The notes below the pieces were generated by a model that was not told the DNA's origin, searched no databases, and worked only from the letters and a program-made list of their open reading frames with translations. From assembly GCA_948474755.1 (NCBI GenBank), contig CAOLHI010004272.1, positions 61,714 to 125,713 of the forward strand: a stretch of 64,000 bases of DNA, in the 5' to 3' direction. Shown in pieces: positions 37,081 to 49,185 of this stretch (the stretch's first letter is position 1; the number at the start of each line of letters is the position of its first letter). The position numbers and the translations under genes are program-made. Source of the stretch: Ctenosaura bakeri (lineage: Eukaryota > Chordata > Lepidosauria > Squamata > Iguanidae).

Positions 37081-37282
37081 GGCCATTTCTATACTATACT
37101 GTTATAGTTTTATTATTCCACTTTCAACACCCTATGGAATCCTGGGATTTGCAGTTTAGGGTTGGGCATTTAGAATTCTCAGCCAGAGAGCTCTTTGGTC
37201 TCAGTAAATGGCAAACCCCAGAATTCCACAGGACGTTGAAAGTGGAATAACAGCACTATAACACTGTAGTGTAGATATGGCC
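37081..37282. mobile_element. Palindromic MITE, 202 bp, 3-bp target duplication TAT
   Basis: Left end GGCCATTTCTATACTATAC and right end GTAGTGTAGATATGGCC are inverted; the arms TATTCCACTTTCAACACC and CGTTGAAAGTGGAATAAC also pair. TAT flanks both ends. Copies are at 46,490 and 57,176. Confidence 0.75.
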
Positions 37283-37416
37283 TATGTCAATTATACAGCC
37301 TACTTCATACATTAAGCAGAATTTGAATGGAACATGAACATTTGTATTTATTTTGAATTTATCACATAACAGCAAAGTGATAGTGAGTCAAAGCCATTCT
37401 GCATATGGATTACTTA

Positions 37417-37548
<132 letters not shown>

Positions 37549-37681
37549 TTAAATAAATAAGTTAAATTAAACTAAAACAATGTATTTAAAAATTAACTTA
37601 AAAAAGAGAACACAATCATAGTTGCCGTGGTTTGTTGCTCCAGTATTAACTGCTTCTCCAGTTTTAAACTGCAAGTTTTAT

Positions 37682-37910
37682 TATTGCTGTTGTGGGCCTT
37701 CAAGTCATTTATGACTGGTGACCCTAAGGTGACCCCATCATGGGGTTTTCTTGTCAAGATTTGTTCAGAAGGAGTTTACCTTTGCTCTCCTCTGAGGCTG
37801 TGAGAGTGTGATTCACCCAGGATCACCCAGTGGGTTTCCACAGCTAAGCGAGGATTCAAACTCTGGTCTCTAGAATCGAAATCCAATTCTTAAACCACTA
37901 CACCACTTTG
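37682..37910 (-). repeat. tRNA-derived SINE, minus orientation, full length
   Basis: GGGCCTTCAAGTCATTTATG (tail complement), AGTGTGATTCACCCAGGATC, CAAACTCTGGTCTC (B-box complement) and TTAAACCACTACACCACTTTG (head complement). All parts of the SINE at 2,449 are represented. Confidence 0.85.
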
Positions 37911-38829
37911 TTTTATGCACATCAAATTTTGTAAAATTGCTTAACCCTGTGTCATTATCTTGAGTTGGATATCTGATCTTCTTTCCACTGAAATTACAAT
38001 CTTGAGACTGATATCTGATCATATGTCCACATTTTCTCCTGACAACTTAGTGAATAATGTGTTCAGGAGTTCAGTGGCAGAAGAATTATGAGTAACTGCA
38101 AATTAGTTGAGGAGAAGAACATAAATACACCTAAATGAAAGGGACATATAACCACAAGGAACCCAAAAGATCCATCTGCACACATGCTATCTTTAAATAC
38201 CGGTTAATGTTTTGAAAAACAGTATTTGCAAGGAGACAATTACAATGAGTAGTTACACGTACACATCAGATGACTTACATAATGTATGTGTTAGCTGAGT
38301 GTCATTCAGCTTTCTAGTTCAATGCCAGTCTCTTTTCCTTAACTACTGAAAATCATGTTCATAACATCTATTTCTATGCACACAGCAGAAATCAGTATTT
38401 TGTACTTACCAAGTGTGCCTCTATAAGCAAATGATTATACATTTACTTCAGTGGCTCTCGCACAGATGCTGGCGCCAGTTAAACGTGATTGACTACCAGC
38501 AACAGGGAGATCTTGGTTCAGCCATGAAGCTCACTAGGTAACTGATACCCTATTGCTTCACCTAACTTAACTCATGGTTAAGGACTGAAGGAAGAAGTGT
38601 GTGTGTTGTATCAGATAAAAGGCTTATTCAGGGTATGTTCTGTTCCCAGAGTGGCCACTCAGATACCCATGGAAAGCCCACAGCAGGACAAGAAGCCAAC
38701 AGCACCCACCAGCTCATATTTGTTATTTCTGATGCCTGAGGTAATACATATGAGCCTTCCTGAGCCCTGCAATCATAAAGAGAGGATCTTCTTTCAGTTC
38801 TACCACCTTCATAGATAGCACTTAGTGGG

Positions 38830-39215
38830 AACAGGAGCTAGGACTGTCTCAATGGCTGCTCCAGGCCCTGGAACGTCCTTCCTAGGGAGGCTTGAATAAG
38901 CCCCTTCTTGGTGTCCTTCCATCAGTAGGAAAAGGCTTTTCAATAGGTGTTTAAAAACTAATGTTTTTTAAGGAAAGGATTTTTAAGAGAGTGATGTACT
39001 GTTTGAACCCATCAAGATTAGTAGCCATGGACCAGCTCTCCATTCTTAATCTCTATGAATTTGTCTAATGCTCTTTTAAAACTGTCTCGGATGGCAGTAA
39101 TCACTGCATCCTGTGGAAGCAAATTCCCCAGCATCACTTTGTGCTCTGGGAAATAGGACTTCCCTCTGACTATTTGAAATCGTTCAACTTTGAGTTTCAT
39201 TGGATGACCCCAACT
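38830..39215. repeat. Probable LINE 3' remnants
   Basis: CTCCAGGCCCTGGAACGTCC with TAGGGAGGC resembles the WN.LP..-REA-type end of L2/CR1 second ORFs. The adjacent piece (CTGCATCCTGTGGAAGCAAA, GGGAAATAGGACTTCCCTC, minus) is a common LINE 3' module. Family assignment is tentative. Confidence 0.4.
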
Positions 39216-39457
39216 AGAATTATGGGGCAGAAAGACAAATTCTCCTTAACAATTTCCTCTAGAACATGCATTCACTGCATTTAGTAAGAGAGTAAATTGC
39301 AGGTGGTAAGAATTTTGCATACTGCCTTGATGTCCCTGAAAGCAAGATGGGGATGCAAATGTAATAAACCCATAAAATATGGGTAATGTGTTCCCCAAAC
39401 TGAAGGGAATGACATTGTTCCTGCTTGTTGGTGTATCACAACAACTTCCATATGCTG

Positions 39458-39495
<38 letters not shown>

Positions 39496-39511
39496 CCATC
39501 ATCATCATCAC
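39458..39511. repeat. CAT/ATC microsatellite close to exon 3
   Basis: About 17 CAT units with one CAC interruption. It lies 56 bp inside intron 3 from the exon 3 donor, and on the coding strand reads (GAT)n in the exon's frame. Confidence 0.95.
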
Positions 39512-39566
39512 TATTACTGCTACCACTATGACTAGTATTATATGTAGAGTGAGGAGAAGAACCTAC

Positions 39567-39642
39567 GTATTCATCACATTTCTTCTTTTCCAAATGGCTG
39601 TTGGTTAGGCTTCTTCTGCTCTCACGGTCTGCAATAAACTTG
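39567..39642 (-). CDS. SLC38A1: SLC38A1 exon 3: residues 40-65, cytoplasmic N-terminus
   Basis: The acceptor is ctatttttcag|C and the donor TAC|gtaggt. The first base completes the Ser codon split from exon 2; the exon then encodes KFIADRESRRSL followed by TNSHLEKKKCDEY, almost identical to mammalian SNAT1. It is 76 bp and ends in phase 0. The reading frame stays open across the donor into an ATC-repeat tract (see findings), so retention of the following intron would not stop translation at once. Confidence 0.96.
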
Positions 39643-42600
39643 CTGAAAAATAGCAACACGGGGTCTTCTTTAGCATGAGAACAACACAAAGCAGAATATC
39701 CCTTAGCACTGTTTATGATCAAGTAACTGTTGCTGAATTATATGCCATTTCTGTGTTGGTTTACTTTCATTACATCATTATGAATATTCTTGTGTCAAAA
39801 GGAACAAATGCAGTGTGATCTGATACATTATAAGAGATGCAAAGATACCAAAAGGAGACAATAGGAAATGGGAAAGTCCATATAATATAGAGAGAGGCAG
39901 ATTTAAACCTCTTCTACAGTGGGCTCTTCTTATCCATGACCTCCACTTGTATGAATTCCAGTTCATGCTAAGTGTCACATCCCATACTTAAAATGGCAGC
40001 CACATGCGTGTGGACATGCTGAAGCATCTACATGAATGTCACCACCATTTAATACAATGGGACGTGAACATGCACGATTTCCAGCATTCACAAGAGTTCC
40101 TGGAACAGAACCCACACATATAAGGAGGGACCACTGTATAGTACTAAAAGAAAAATGCTCCCATGTGGCTATTTTATAAAAGGAGAATATACCCAAGTAA
40201 TTTCTGATTTGCATCTGGAAATTTAAGTGTATCTTTCCTCTGTTTTCCATAATACTTGTACCTAAGTAATAATACCTCATATTGCTTGAATAATTGCATA
40301 TAATAAGAGTCACCCATTGAAACTGATTTTCCAGACCACAATAGTGGGCAAAACACTAGTCACATAACAGACAAACCCCTTCTAATCTCAAACCCCTAAT
40401 TCAGCAGAAATGCAGGAGGGAATAGAACTGTGCTGCTGGCCATCATCTGCTTCCCCACAGTTCCCCTAGAGGGTGGTGGTGGTGGTGAAGGTTTAAATTA
40501 TGGACTAATCCCACTGACCTCATTGACATGGAGGTTCAAATGCACCCACATAATTGTATAGTAGTAGATGTCGATTGGCAGGCAGTCATCATGACAGTCC
40601 CCACAGCTGCCACCCCCCACAAAAAGTCCAAAAATACAGGAAGCTGTCTCTCTATCTCTGTTACACAAACAAACAAATTTTATCTCAAAGTAGTTCTAAC
40701 AGTCCCTTCCTCCATTACTTATGAGGACTGAAGCTACACTAAGAGGGAACAGAGAACATGGGGTGGTAGTAACAAATGAGAACATTGTTCCTAGCCATTA
40801 AAAAGTCATCAGCTTTTTGAATTTACAGCCTTGGCTCCATTAAGCCATTCTACACACATAGGAGTTTCCACATTATCACAAACACTAGAAGCTCCCATGT
40901 CAGTGAGGTGGTGGGTCACTGACATAGGAGGGTTTAATGTAAATTTTAAAGGCAGTGTCCAAGGTGATTATCCTGTTTGGGAAATAGGGTTTAATACCTT
41001 GAATAGTCCTTTAAAGCTTAAACTAAAACTGAGATTGGATTCACTGTCCCACTGGCAAAGAAGCAAACAAGTTACCACCACCACAAACTCACATCTCACA
41101 GGTATGTAGATCATATGGAAGGCTCTGTACATTTACAGCTGAGCAGACTACCATCATGAGTGAGGTAGAACAGCCTCAGTGTCATGGTGCACAGGCTCAG
41201 CCTCGTTCTGCCTTTCCTAAACAGAGGAAGAAATGACTGGGGGAAAAAGGCTAACATTAATGTATAGGCTTTGTTGCCACAGGATGTGATGATGACTATT
41301 AACTGGCAATTGTTACTCTTTGCTTCAATGCCAAGCCGGTTTTGCTGTAAAAAACTAACATGATTTCCCATCCATCACTCTTCCAAACAGTACATTTACT
41401 GTTGAATTTCCTGAAGAATCCGAGGGTTTTGCATACTGTACAAAAGGTCAAGGCAAGACGTTATTCTTTATCTCACAATACTGATGAAATGATTTACACA
41501 TTTCCCCCAAACAGAGGAAAGTATGCCTGTTTAGTGGTTAGCATCACTGATGCCCACCTTAAAGCCAACACCGTAACTATCTGATTTTCCTTACTTTACT
41601 AAAATAAAGCCTAAAAAACATTTTTATCCCAAATTAGAGGGAAGCATATCTAAATCACAGGGTAACTGGGAGAATGACAACAGAAAAAAACACTGTACAT
41701 ATTTAATTGCTATGTGTTTATTGATGCTGTCTGACTTCCCTAAGCAAAGTAAGATTATTGAATTTCAGTTCACACCTCCAGAAGTCCATTGTCCTGATGC
41801 ATACAATTCACATATGCTGAAAAAAATAATATTCAGTGGGATCTATTTGCATATAAATAAATGAAAATGAATTCAGTTTCTTAGTTTGTTAGTTAGCAGA
41901 GGAGGGCAGTCAGTAGTTTTTATAATTAAAAAAAACTTAAAATACCAAAGTACACCAAGAATCTTATCACATTCAAAATCATAATGAGTAGCTTTGTTAT
42001 TTGTGAAGTAGCTCAAAACCTAAGATTATAAAATGAGTGAAAACATCAGACAGGCTATGTCTACCTACAACTTAAGGATGAAAACAGAAGGAGATGAGAA
42101 AAACACACAACAGAAAGGCACATTCCTGTCTCCTGCAAGAGATGCAGCACCCTCTATCTGGCTGAGCTTCTGAGTACAAGTAGAACTGTATAGTAAAGAA
42201 AGTTCAAAACTTGGGAACATTATTTTTTCAACATAACTCCCAGAATACCTGGGATTCTGGGAGCTGTACTCCAAAAGGTAACTTTTCCAAGTTTGAAGGA
42301 AGTGTCTCAGAAAGACAATCAGACCAGTGGCTGATCTAGCTCAGTCATTTCAACCCTATCTTATCACAAGTCAGGCTTTCTGGTTCCCCTACCATTATCC
42401 CTCACCTTTGGCCAGGCTGCTAGGAAATGGCATTCAACAACAGACTTCCCTTTACCCACCCCAAATCACTCCTGAGACTTTGGCAAAAAAGTGAAGCATT
42501 GGGATCTACAGCAGGATGGGGAGACCTTAAGAAATAACTGGAGCTTGTCAGAATCCTCCAGCCCTCATGGGACATTCAAACCTTGAAGGCAGAAAGAAAA

Positions 42601-44469
42601 CTGATGAGTAAACATAGAAAGGAGGGCTTTTATTCTGACTCAAAATGAGAGTCGCAGAAAGATTTGACCTATATAGCTTTTAGTTTGCCTACCTCAGATG
42701 CAACAAATAACACACTAGACCTCCTGGAACTGTATCACTTTAGAATGTAGCTGAAGAAATGCATGTTGAACACTTACATGTGTATCAAAAAAGTCCTCTC
42801 TAGACTTTCAGTAGTTCTAGAAGATGGCTAGATCATTACTCTTTTTCCTGATAGCCCTCTTCTTGCTGAGGCTATGCTGTGGCAGTGCTCAAACAGCCGC
42901 CCCCCATGTACATTCTGAAACTGCACTGTCAAAGAAAGATTATCATCACATGCTCTTCCAGAACATATAATAGATGGGCTCTAAGCAATACTGCTTTAGA
43001 ACAGAAGATGGCACAATGTCCTATCAAAAGCAGATGTGCCAACTTTGATGTAGCATATACCTGTCTGAAGGAAAATTCTCTGAAACATGCAGCTTTACAT
43101 GCTGACTTGCATATATTTGCTTGAAGGGAGTTCCGCTGCAACAGAAAAATGGAGTTTGGTGCATAAATTACAGCTGCCTGAAGACACTGCTATCTAAGCG
43201 TAAACCATCATGAAGAAGAATTTCACACAATATGAAAGCTAGCTCTTCTACATATGCACCAGACCTATGGCAAAAAGGTATTATCTGAACTATCTGAAAT
43301 TTGTTTTGTTATGCCATTATTATAGTAAATGTACTGTACCCAAAGTTTCAGAGATCTCAACAACCATAACCTGTGGCACTGGTTGTACAGGCATATAAAG
43401 TGAACTGACAGTTTAGCATTATGTGGATCTTCTACATCAAGTTTCAAACTTATACCCTTCTTGCTGTCTGCACAGACATACAGAGTGTTTTGAAATTTTC
43501 TGCTTCTATTTTTAAAAACTGTAGACTTTTGTGGCAAAGTGTAGATAATCTTAACTATGCTTTCCTGATGCAATCAACGTTGAAGCTGCAGTTTATGAAA
43601 GTTTCTTTTTTCAAGACTAGGATTTAATATAAAAGTAAACTGCAGTTAATCTAAAACAAATGTGGATACTTTTAATTTACTTTCAGTCTGACAGTGGATG
43701 AGTAGGGTAAAAATCATGCAAACCCATGGGTCGCTGTGCTTGTCCTCATAATGCTAAATCAAGACTGATCAGAAAATAAATTGGACTCCATTGACAGATT
43801 TGCAATGATTTCAAATAGTTCAACAAGGATTTCTGATCCTCAACTGTTTAACAATAAAATTATCCCATAACCCACATTACACAGCTTAAATAAAGAAATC
43901 TGGATTTAACAAGAAGCAGATTTTTATCCTAGAGGACTCAGCTCAATTTGGCATTGGTACACAGAATAAAGCTTTTTGGTCTTAATGCCCCTCTGTTTGT
44001 AGATCTTGAGGTTCTAGTAAAAAAAAAAAAGTGGCTCTGACAAGCCTGACATCTGCACAGCATCACGTTAAACCATCGTTTTGTATTATATGTGAACTCA
44101 GCCACAGTACAAATACTTCCCAGAGCTCTAATATTACCTGATTTGATCTTGTATTTTGAGTCACTAGAATCACTGGAATCACTGCCTTTTTAAATGCTGT
44201 CTTTTTGGTTATATGTTATTCCGTATATTTCTATTAAGCATACTGGCATTTAAATACTGAATACATTGGCACCCTTTGCTCTTTCTCTCACACTCCCTCA
44301 CTGCTAATGCCAACGGCTAACAAAGGTGGGGAATGAAATTCAAATTACTTCTTCAAATAGAATATGACTCACTAATGAATCATTCATGAGCGATGTTTCA
44401 AATCAGAAATGCTGCTTTTAAACAGCATGTTTTCACATGGTAAACATGGGGCAGTGGAAAAATACTAAC
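39643..44469 (-). other. SLC38A1 intron 2
   Basis: Holds a Tigger-like MITE (39,915-40,138), a GGT run (40,472-40,486) and palindromic-MITE and LINE scraps around 42.22-42.46 kb. Otherwise plain AT-rich sequence. Confidence 0.6.
39915..40138. mobile_element. Tigger/pogo-like MITE, 224 bp
   Basis: Left end TACAGTGGGCTCTTCTTATCC and right end (other strand) TACAGTGGTCCCTCCTTATA are inverted and TA-bounded. A homologous copy in opposite orientation lies at 44,996-45,210. Confidence 0.75.
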
Positions 44470-44664
44470 CTATTCATCTGGCCATTTTCTACTTCTGTGA
44501 AATCATTGGAATCATTGCTGACGTTGTCATCCTCTGGGATTCTCATATTCTGCATCTCAGTTAGTTCTAGTCCTGTTCTGAAAGGCATTTTGGTTTAGAG
44601 AACTTATTGTAAAGTCCACTTGATCTTTGGAGGTCAAGGAAAACCACAATGTGATCTTGAAAAC
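44470..44664 (-). CDS. SLC38A1: SLC38A1 exon 2: 5' UTR end and residues 1-39 (coding 44,470-44,588)
   Basis: The acceptor tctgttttcag precedes 44,664 and the donor AG|gttag follows 44,470. The ATG is at 44,588-44,586. An in-frame TAA sits two codons before it (TAA ACC AAA ATG), which fixes this as the first usable start in this exon. It encodes MPFRTGLELTEMQNM followed by an acidic Asp/Asn/Ser-rich cytoplasmic stretch ending ENGQMN, with two bases of a split Ser codon. The mammalian N-terminus is similar but one residue longer (begins MM). This is the intracellular N-terminal tail; no membrane segment is present. Confidence 0.95.
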
Positions 44665-44995
44665 CTGAAAACAGAGAGGAAAAATAAAACCATTAAAGTA
44701 AAAAGAAAATTGGATCCCATAAAATGTGAAGAATAACAAATCAAATATCTTTGAAAAAGTATCTCTACATACTTTTGAACTAGGACCTTGTCCTGGACTT
44801 GTAAGGTATGATGATGTATTTATTGTACTATCAATGTCTAGATATTCAAAGATACATATAAACTTGGCTGCCTTTTCTCTCTCTCTTGTTTAGTTATGTT
44901 TAAGGTAAGTTCTAGGTTGTAATTTGAAACATGAACTATTCTGCTGCCCTGGGTACACACTCTGGAAAAGAATATGAAATTCTGAAATTAGGTAT

Positions 44996-45210
44996 TACAA
45001 TGGGACCTCCATATATTCCTATGTTCCAGGAACCCCGATGAGTAATGGGATTTGCCAGTACTCACATCCGATTATAATCAATGGTGGTGACACGCATGTG
45101 GATGCGTCAACACGTCTGTACACATGTCACCATGTTAGGTATAAGGATGCAAAGCTTCATGCAAAGAAATTTGTGCATGCGGAAATCGCAAATAAGGAGG
45201 GCTTGCTGTG
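44996..45210. mobile_element. Tigger/pogo-like MITE, second copy
   Basis: TACAATGGGACCTCCATATA at the left and ATAAGGAGGGCTTGCTGTG at the right are imperfect inverted ends. The inner block AATGGTGGTGACACGCATGT matches the complement of the copy at 39,915. Confidence 0.65.
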
Positions 45211-45742
45211 CTTGCACAATGTATAAAGAGACTAACTTTATTAACAATTCACTTAAAGCATTATTTATTTATTACATTTGTGCCCTGATTTTCTTGCATC
45301 TTTCTCCTATCACATTTGATCCTCACACTGATCATCTGAAGTAGGTCAGACTAGACCAGCGGTTCTCAACCGGGGGTCGGGACCCCTTTGGGGGTCGAAT
45401 GACCATTTCACAGGGGTTGCCGCTCCTCAATCCTGCCCCCCTTTTAAAAGAAGGTGGCCTCACAGTCAATGGGAGCAGTGCTTCTGAGACCCCTGCGCTG
45501 GGAGGAGGGGAGAGGAGGCGTGCTGGGCGTTTCCCCATCTTTCCCTGCCTGGTGGGAAAGCACTGGAGGAGCCTGAGGTGGAGCCGGAGGTGCGGAGAGC
45601 GGGAGGAGAGAGCTGGAGCCTGAATGTTAAGGCGGAGGTGAGGACACCGAGAGAAGAGAGCTGGAGCGTTAAGGCGGAGGTGAGGAGAGGAGACCCCGCG
45701 TTGGCGGGAAGGGAGAGGAGGCGTGCAGCCGGGCGCAGCCAG

Positions 45743-45896
45743 GCGCTGCTTGGACGCTCACGCCTGCACCACACACACACACACACGGAGGGCTTCCCCT
45801 TCAGTGTTCCCTTTCTCCTTCATGCCGGCTTGCAGAGCCAGAGTTCTTGCCGGGGTGAGTGAGCAGCCGGGCGCTGCTTGGATGCTCACGCCCGCA

Positions 45897-45937
<41 letters not shown>

Positions 45938-46150
45938 GGGCTTCCCCTTCAGTGTTCTTTTCCCCTTCATGCCGGCTTGCAGAGTCAGAGTTGCTTGCCA
46001 GAGTGAGTGAGCAGCCGGGCGCTGCTTGGATGCTCGTGCCCGCACCACACACACACACACACACACACACGGAGGGCTTCCCCTTCAGTGTTCCTTTCCC
46101 CTTCATGCTGGCTTGCAGAGTCAGAGTTGCTTGCCGGTGCGAGCAAGCAG
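45743..46150. repeat. Three tandem copies of a 128-148 bp unit with CA runs
   Basis: Units start GCGCTGCTTGGA at 45,743, 45,871 and 46,019. Each contains a CGCACCACACACA...-type CA run, GGAGGGCTTCCCCTTCAGTG and CTTCATGC-GGCTTGCAGAG, and ends GTGAGTGAGCAGCCGG (last copy diverged). Length differences come mainly from the CA run. It lies inside the SPIN-like element. Confidence 0.9.
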
Positions 46151-46489
46151 CTGGGCTCCGCTTGCTTCCCAAAGTGGCAGGGCTGCAGCAGCGGCGATCG
46201 CCCAGTCGCCCATTCATTCTGGGCATGCCGCTCCATGGGAGTTGTTGGTGTGGCTGTCGCCTTTGGTCTGGCAGGCGAAGGGGGAAACTTTCCTGCAGCA
46301 GATCTGCCATCTGACGGGGGAGATCGGTCCCTCCAAGGCTGAGAACTCAGTCGGGAAAGGAGCAGGGGGTGTTAGCCAAGGGCTTCGGTTTGTGTAGCAA
46401 GAGCCCCCGAGGCTCCTTGGTTGGTTTTTTGTGGGTTTTTTTTGGTTTTTTGACCCGAAAGTGCTGCTCTGATCCGTCCTGTGGACTTT

Positions 46490-46643
46490 GGCCATTTCCA
46501 CATTCCAGTGTTATAGCGCTATGATTCCACTTTCACTATCCTATGTAATCCTGGGGTTTGCAGTTCAAACTGCAAACCCCAGGATTCCATAGGATGGTGA
46601 AAGTGGAATAATAACGCTATAACAGTCTAGTGCAGAAATAGCC
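46490..46643. mobile_element. Palindromic MITE nested in the SPIN-like element
   Basis: GGCCATTTCCACATTCCAGTG and TCTAGTGCAGAAATAGCC are the ends; the arms CCTGGGGTTTGCAGTT and AACTGCAAACCCCAGG form an almost perfect hairpin around 46,565. Same family as 37,081 and 57,176. No 3-bp flanking duplication is visible at this copy. Confidence 0.75.
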
Positions 46644-48789
46644 AGGATGACTTTCTCCTCTCGCTTTTGTTGTGTGTGGACCCTTGGCGCTTGCCACACG
46701 CATGCGTTGTGTTCTTTGCCCTGACTGTCTTGCATTCCTCGCTTTTTGTATGTTCAGCATCCGCACTCCCTTTAAGGGAGGGAGGGAGGGAGGGAAACAA
46801 AACGCGTCTGCTTATGCCACCGCCATGTTTCCTCTCTCCCTGTCCTTTCCTCCCTGCGCCTTGTGTAAAATGTGGGCTGTTTTGGCATTGCCTTTGGGAG
46901 TGACTGGCTTTTTGAACTGTGGAAACCCAACATTCAGAACTAGAACTACTGCCTTAATTCTGGCATTGATGGATGCTTTCTGTGCTTAAAAAAAGGGGGG
47001 AGGTTTACCAGTTTTTAGGCATTAGAAGTCTATCCAGAGCAGTGATTTAGGGCAGTGTTTCCAATCTATTTGATGTTGGAAATAACTAACTAACTAAATA
47101 ATAAATAAATAAATAAAAATAACGAAAATGATTTTATGGTTGGGGGTCACCACAACATGAGGAACTGTATTAAGGAGTCGCGGCATTAGGAAGGTTGAGA
47201 ACCATTAGACTAGACAATAAAAACCCCAAGGCTGCACATTGACTTTCATAAGTAAATTGCATTTTGAATGTTGGTGTCCCTTGTCCTAGTCTGACATTCT
47301 AACTCTTACTGTATACAAGCATACAACTTAATAACACAGGAACAAGATGTTGCCAGGTGTAAGCAGAGTGGATAGGTGGAAATGCACATTGGACTCCCTT
47401 TGAAGACATTGGGGACCACCTTCCCACTGCAGCAGTACTACCAGAAGGAACACAATATAACATTTGCCCTCAAACAAGGTATGCAGGGAGGGTGTTTTAT
47501 TTACAAAGAGATCAGTACTCCAGCAAGCCTCCTGAAAGCATTAATTAACTTGGAAAAAAGCCAGACAATTCTCACACACCTTGTTTTAAAGGAAAATTGC
47601 CTGCCCTCTGCCCCCTATACCATTGCTATACTACTGAAATTCAACAGAATGGTAGTGGCAAGAAAGCTGGTGTTTTCCTATACAACAAGGTGTCTGTTCT
47701 ACCTACACCTTGTCTGCAAGATGAATAGTGCTTCCAGGAGCCTAACTCACCTTGTAAGCAAGGTGCACAGTCCCTGCACACCTTGTCCATTGTTGAAATT
47801 AAATGATGTCTAATTCTCCTCCTCTCTTAGACCAGTTCCCTGTACCACACTGATTGGTTAGCATGTGTATATGTCATAAGTCAAGCTCCTGCACCAGCCC
47901 TAGCGTGCTTTGTAAGAGCAAAAGAACTGTGATTTAGTTTTTAAAATCCAAGCAAATGAACGAAGAATCAAGATTAGATAAATAAGGATGTATGGTACTT
48001 GAGGGGGAAAAAAGAAATAGACAAATCACTTGAAGTGTGTTTGTTTGTGCATGTGTATGTAGCCCCCATTCATGTGTCCTTAGAAAAGTTAAGGCAGAAA
48101 CAAGCCAGTACCTGGAAGTAATGAATTACAGCTTCCTGTAATGAGTTACCTTGAGGTGAACACACAAATTCACTTGGACTTTTCCCTTCCTTCCCAGCTA
48201 TGAGGGCTACTTTACTAAAAGAGCAAAAAGTATGCTGACAGAAGGGGAAGCATCTGGGACATCTGCTTTTTGCAGAGTGCAGGGGCAGGAACCAGTGTCC
48301 TTTTCCCCTCCCCACCCCAGCTCTTTCCCCTATCAAACTTCTGACTATGGCGGAGCGAGAGCTCCCTGTCGTAGAACTCAGCAGGTGCTAGATGTGTGAC
48401 TAACCTCCTTTCCTTGAAGGCAGAAGCAGGTGGCTGGTGGCAAAAATATTTGAATTTTGGAGCTTTTTTGATCTCTAGAAAAGGGAGGCCCCAACTGTAT
48501 GTGTTCAGATTGCAATAAACCCCAAGCATAAGGCTATGACCCATCCTGTTGTTAATATAGTACTTTAAAACAGGGGGAAAAAATTATATTCTTTGTTACA
48601 TGCTCCTATGTTTTACTCTCAACTTATTCACGGGTCATATCAAAATCCACAATTTTGACCCCAAAACCTGCCCTTGACTTATACATGAGTATATATGGTA
48701 ATACTAGCTTGGAATGTGCATAACTGCAGCTCATATACCAAGGCTCAAGCATCATAAATCAGTGTCACAGCTGCATGTTATTCTAGATC

Positions 48790-48925
48790 ACAAATGGAGG
48801 AATACATTGCCTTCAGCAGTTGCTGGGTTGTAACTTCCATTAGAACTAGTCCCATACAGTCAAAGGTGAGGGGCCATGGGAGTCACATTCTGTTACTGAG
48901 TTTGGGGCCCCCTGCCTAGTTCAGG
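48790..48925. mobile_element. Palindromic short MITE
   Basis: CAGCAGTTGCTGGGTTGTAA and GGGGCCATGGGAGTCACATT form diverged arms of the family also seen at 11.5 and 51.5 kb. Confidence 0.45.
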
Positions 48926-48964
48926 CTCTGCAATGCAAGGTATATCTTCAGCATCTTAGAGAGA

Positions 48965-49185
48965 TGACCATCTAACCTCAACTCAAATAAGGCAAAGTAA
49001 GACATTAAGTTCCACTGCTGAGCAGCTCTCACTGTTAATAATTTCTTCCTCATATTTAGGAAACATCTGCTTCCTTGTAATTTTTACCCATTTGGTTCTA
49101 GTCCCATCCTCTGGAACAACAGAGAACAAGCATGTTTTATCTTCTCTATGACAGACTTTCAGATACTGAAGATAATACACAGCTG
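48965..49185 (-). mobile_element. CR1-like LINE fragment
   Basis: The minus strand encodes YLKVCHREDKTCLFSVVPED and then a KITRKQMFPKYEEEI-like stretch, resembling the CR1/L3 RT C-terminal block (YLKG...LFSVVP...K...RKxFF). Old and short. Confidence 0.6.

Larger units (their letters stand above)
45357..47207. mobile_element. SPIN-like hAT DNA transposon, non-autonomous, 1.85 kb
   Basis: Left end CAGCGGTTCTCAACC then GGGGTCGGGACCCCTTTGGG and TCACAGGGGTTGCC; right end GGTTGGGGGTCACCACAACA, then GAGGAACTGTATTAAGGAG, GTCGCGGCATTAGG and GGTTGAGAACCATTA. Ends match in 12 of 15 bases. The same 8-mer GACTAGAC flanks both sides (45,349-45,356 and 47,208-47,215), the 8-bp target duplication expected of hAT elements. 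The end sequences are those I associate with the SPIN group, known for horizontal transfer among tetrapods. There is no transposase; the inside is foreign GC-rich sequence with tandem repeats and a nested MITE. Confidence 0.85.

Noticed and set aside
45801..46397. Frames rich in His-Thr or Cys-Val repeats
   Set aside because: They come from CA microsatellites in tandem repeats inside the SPIN-like element.
47376..47813. 145-codon plus-strand frame
   Set aside because: No recognisable domain, no splice or promoter context, composition like the surrounding intron, and internal motif repetition.
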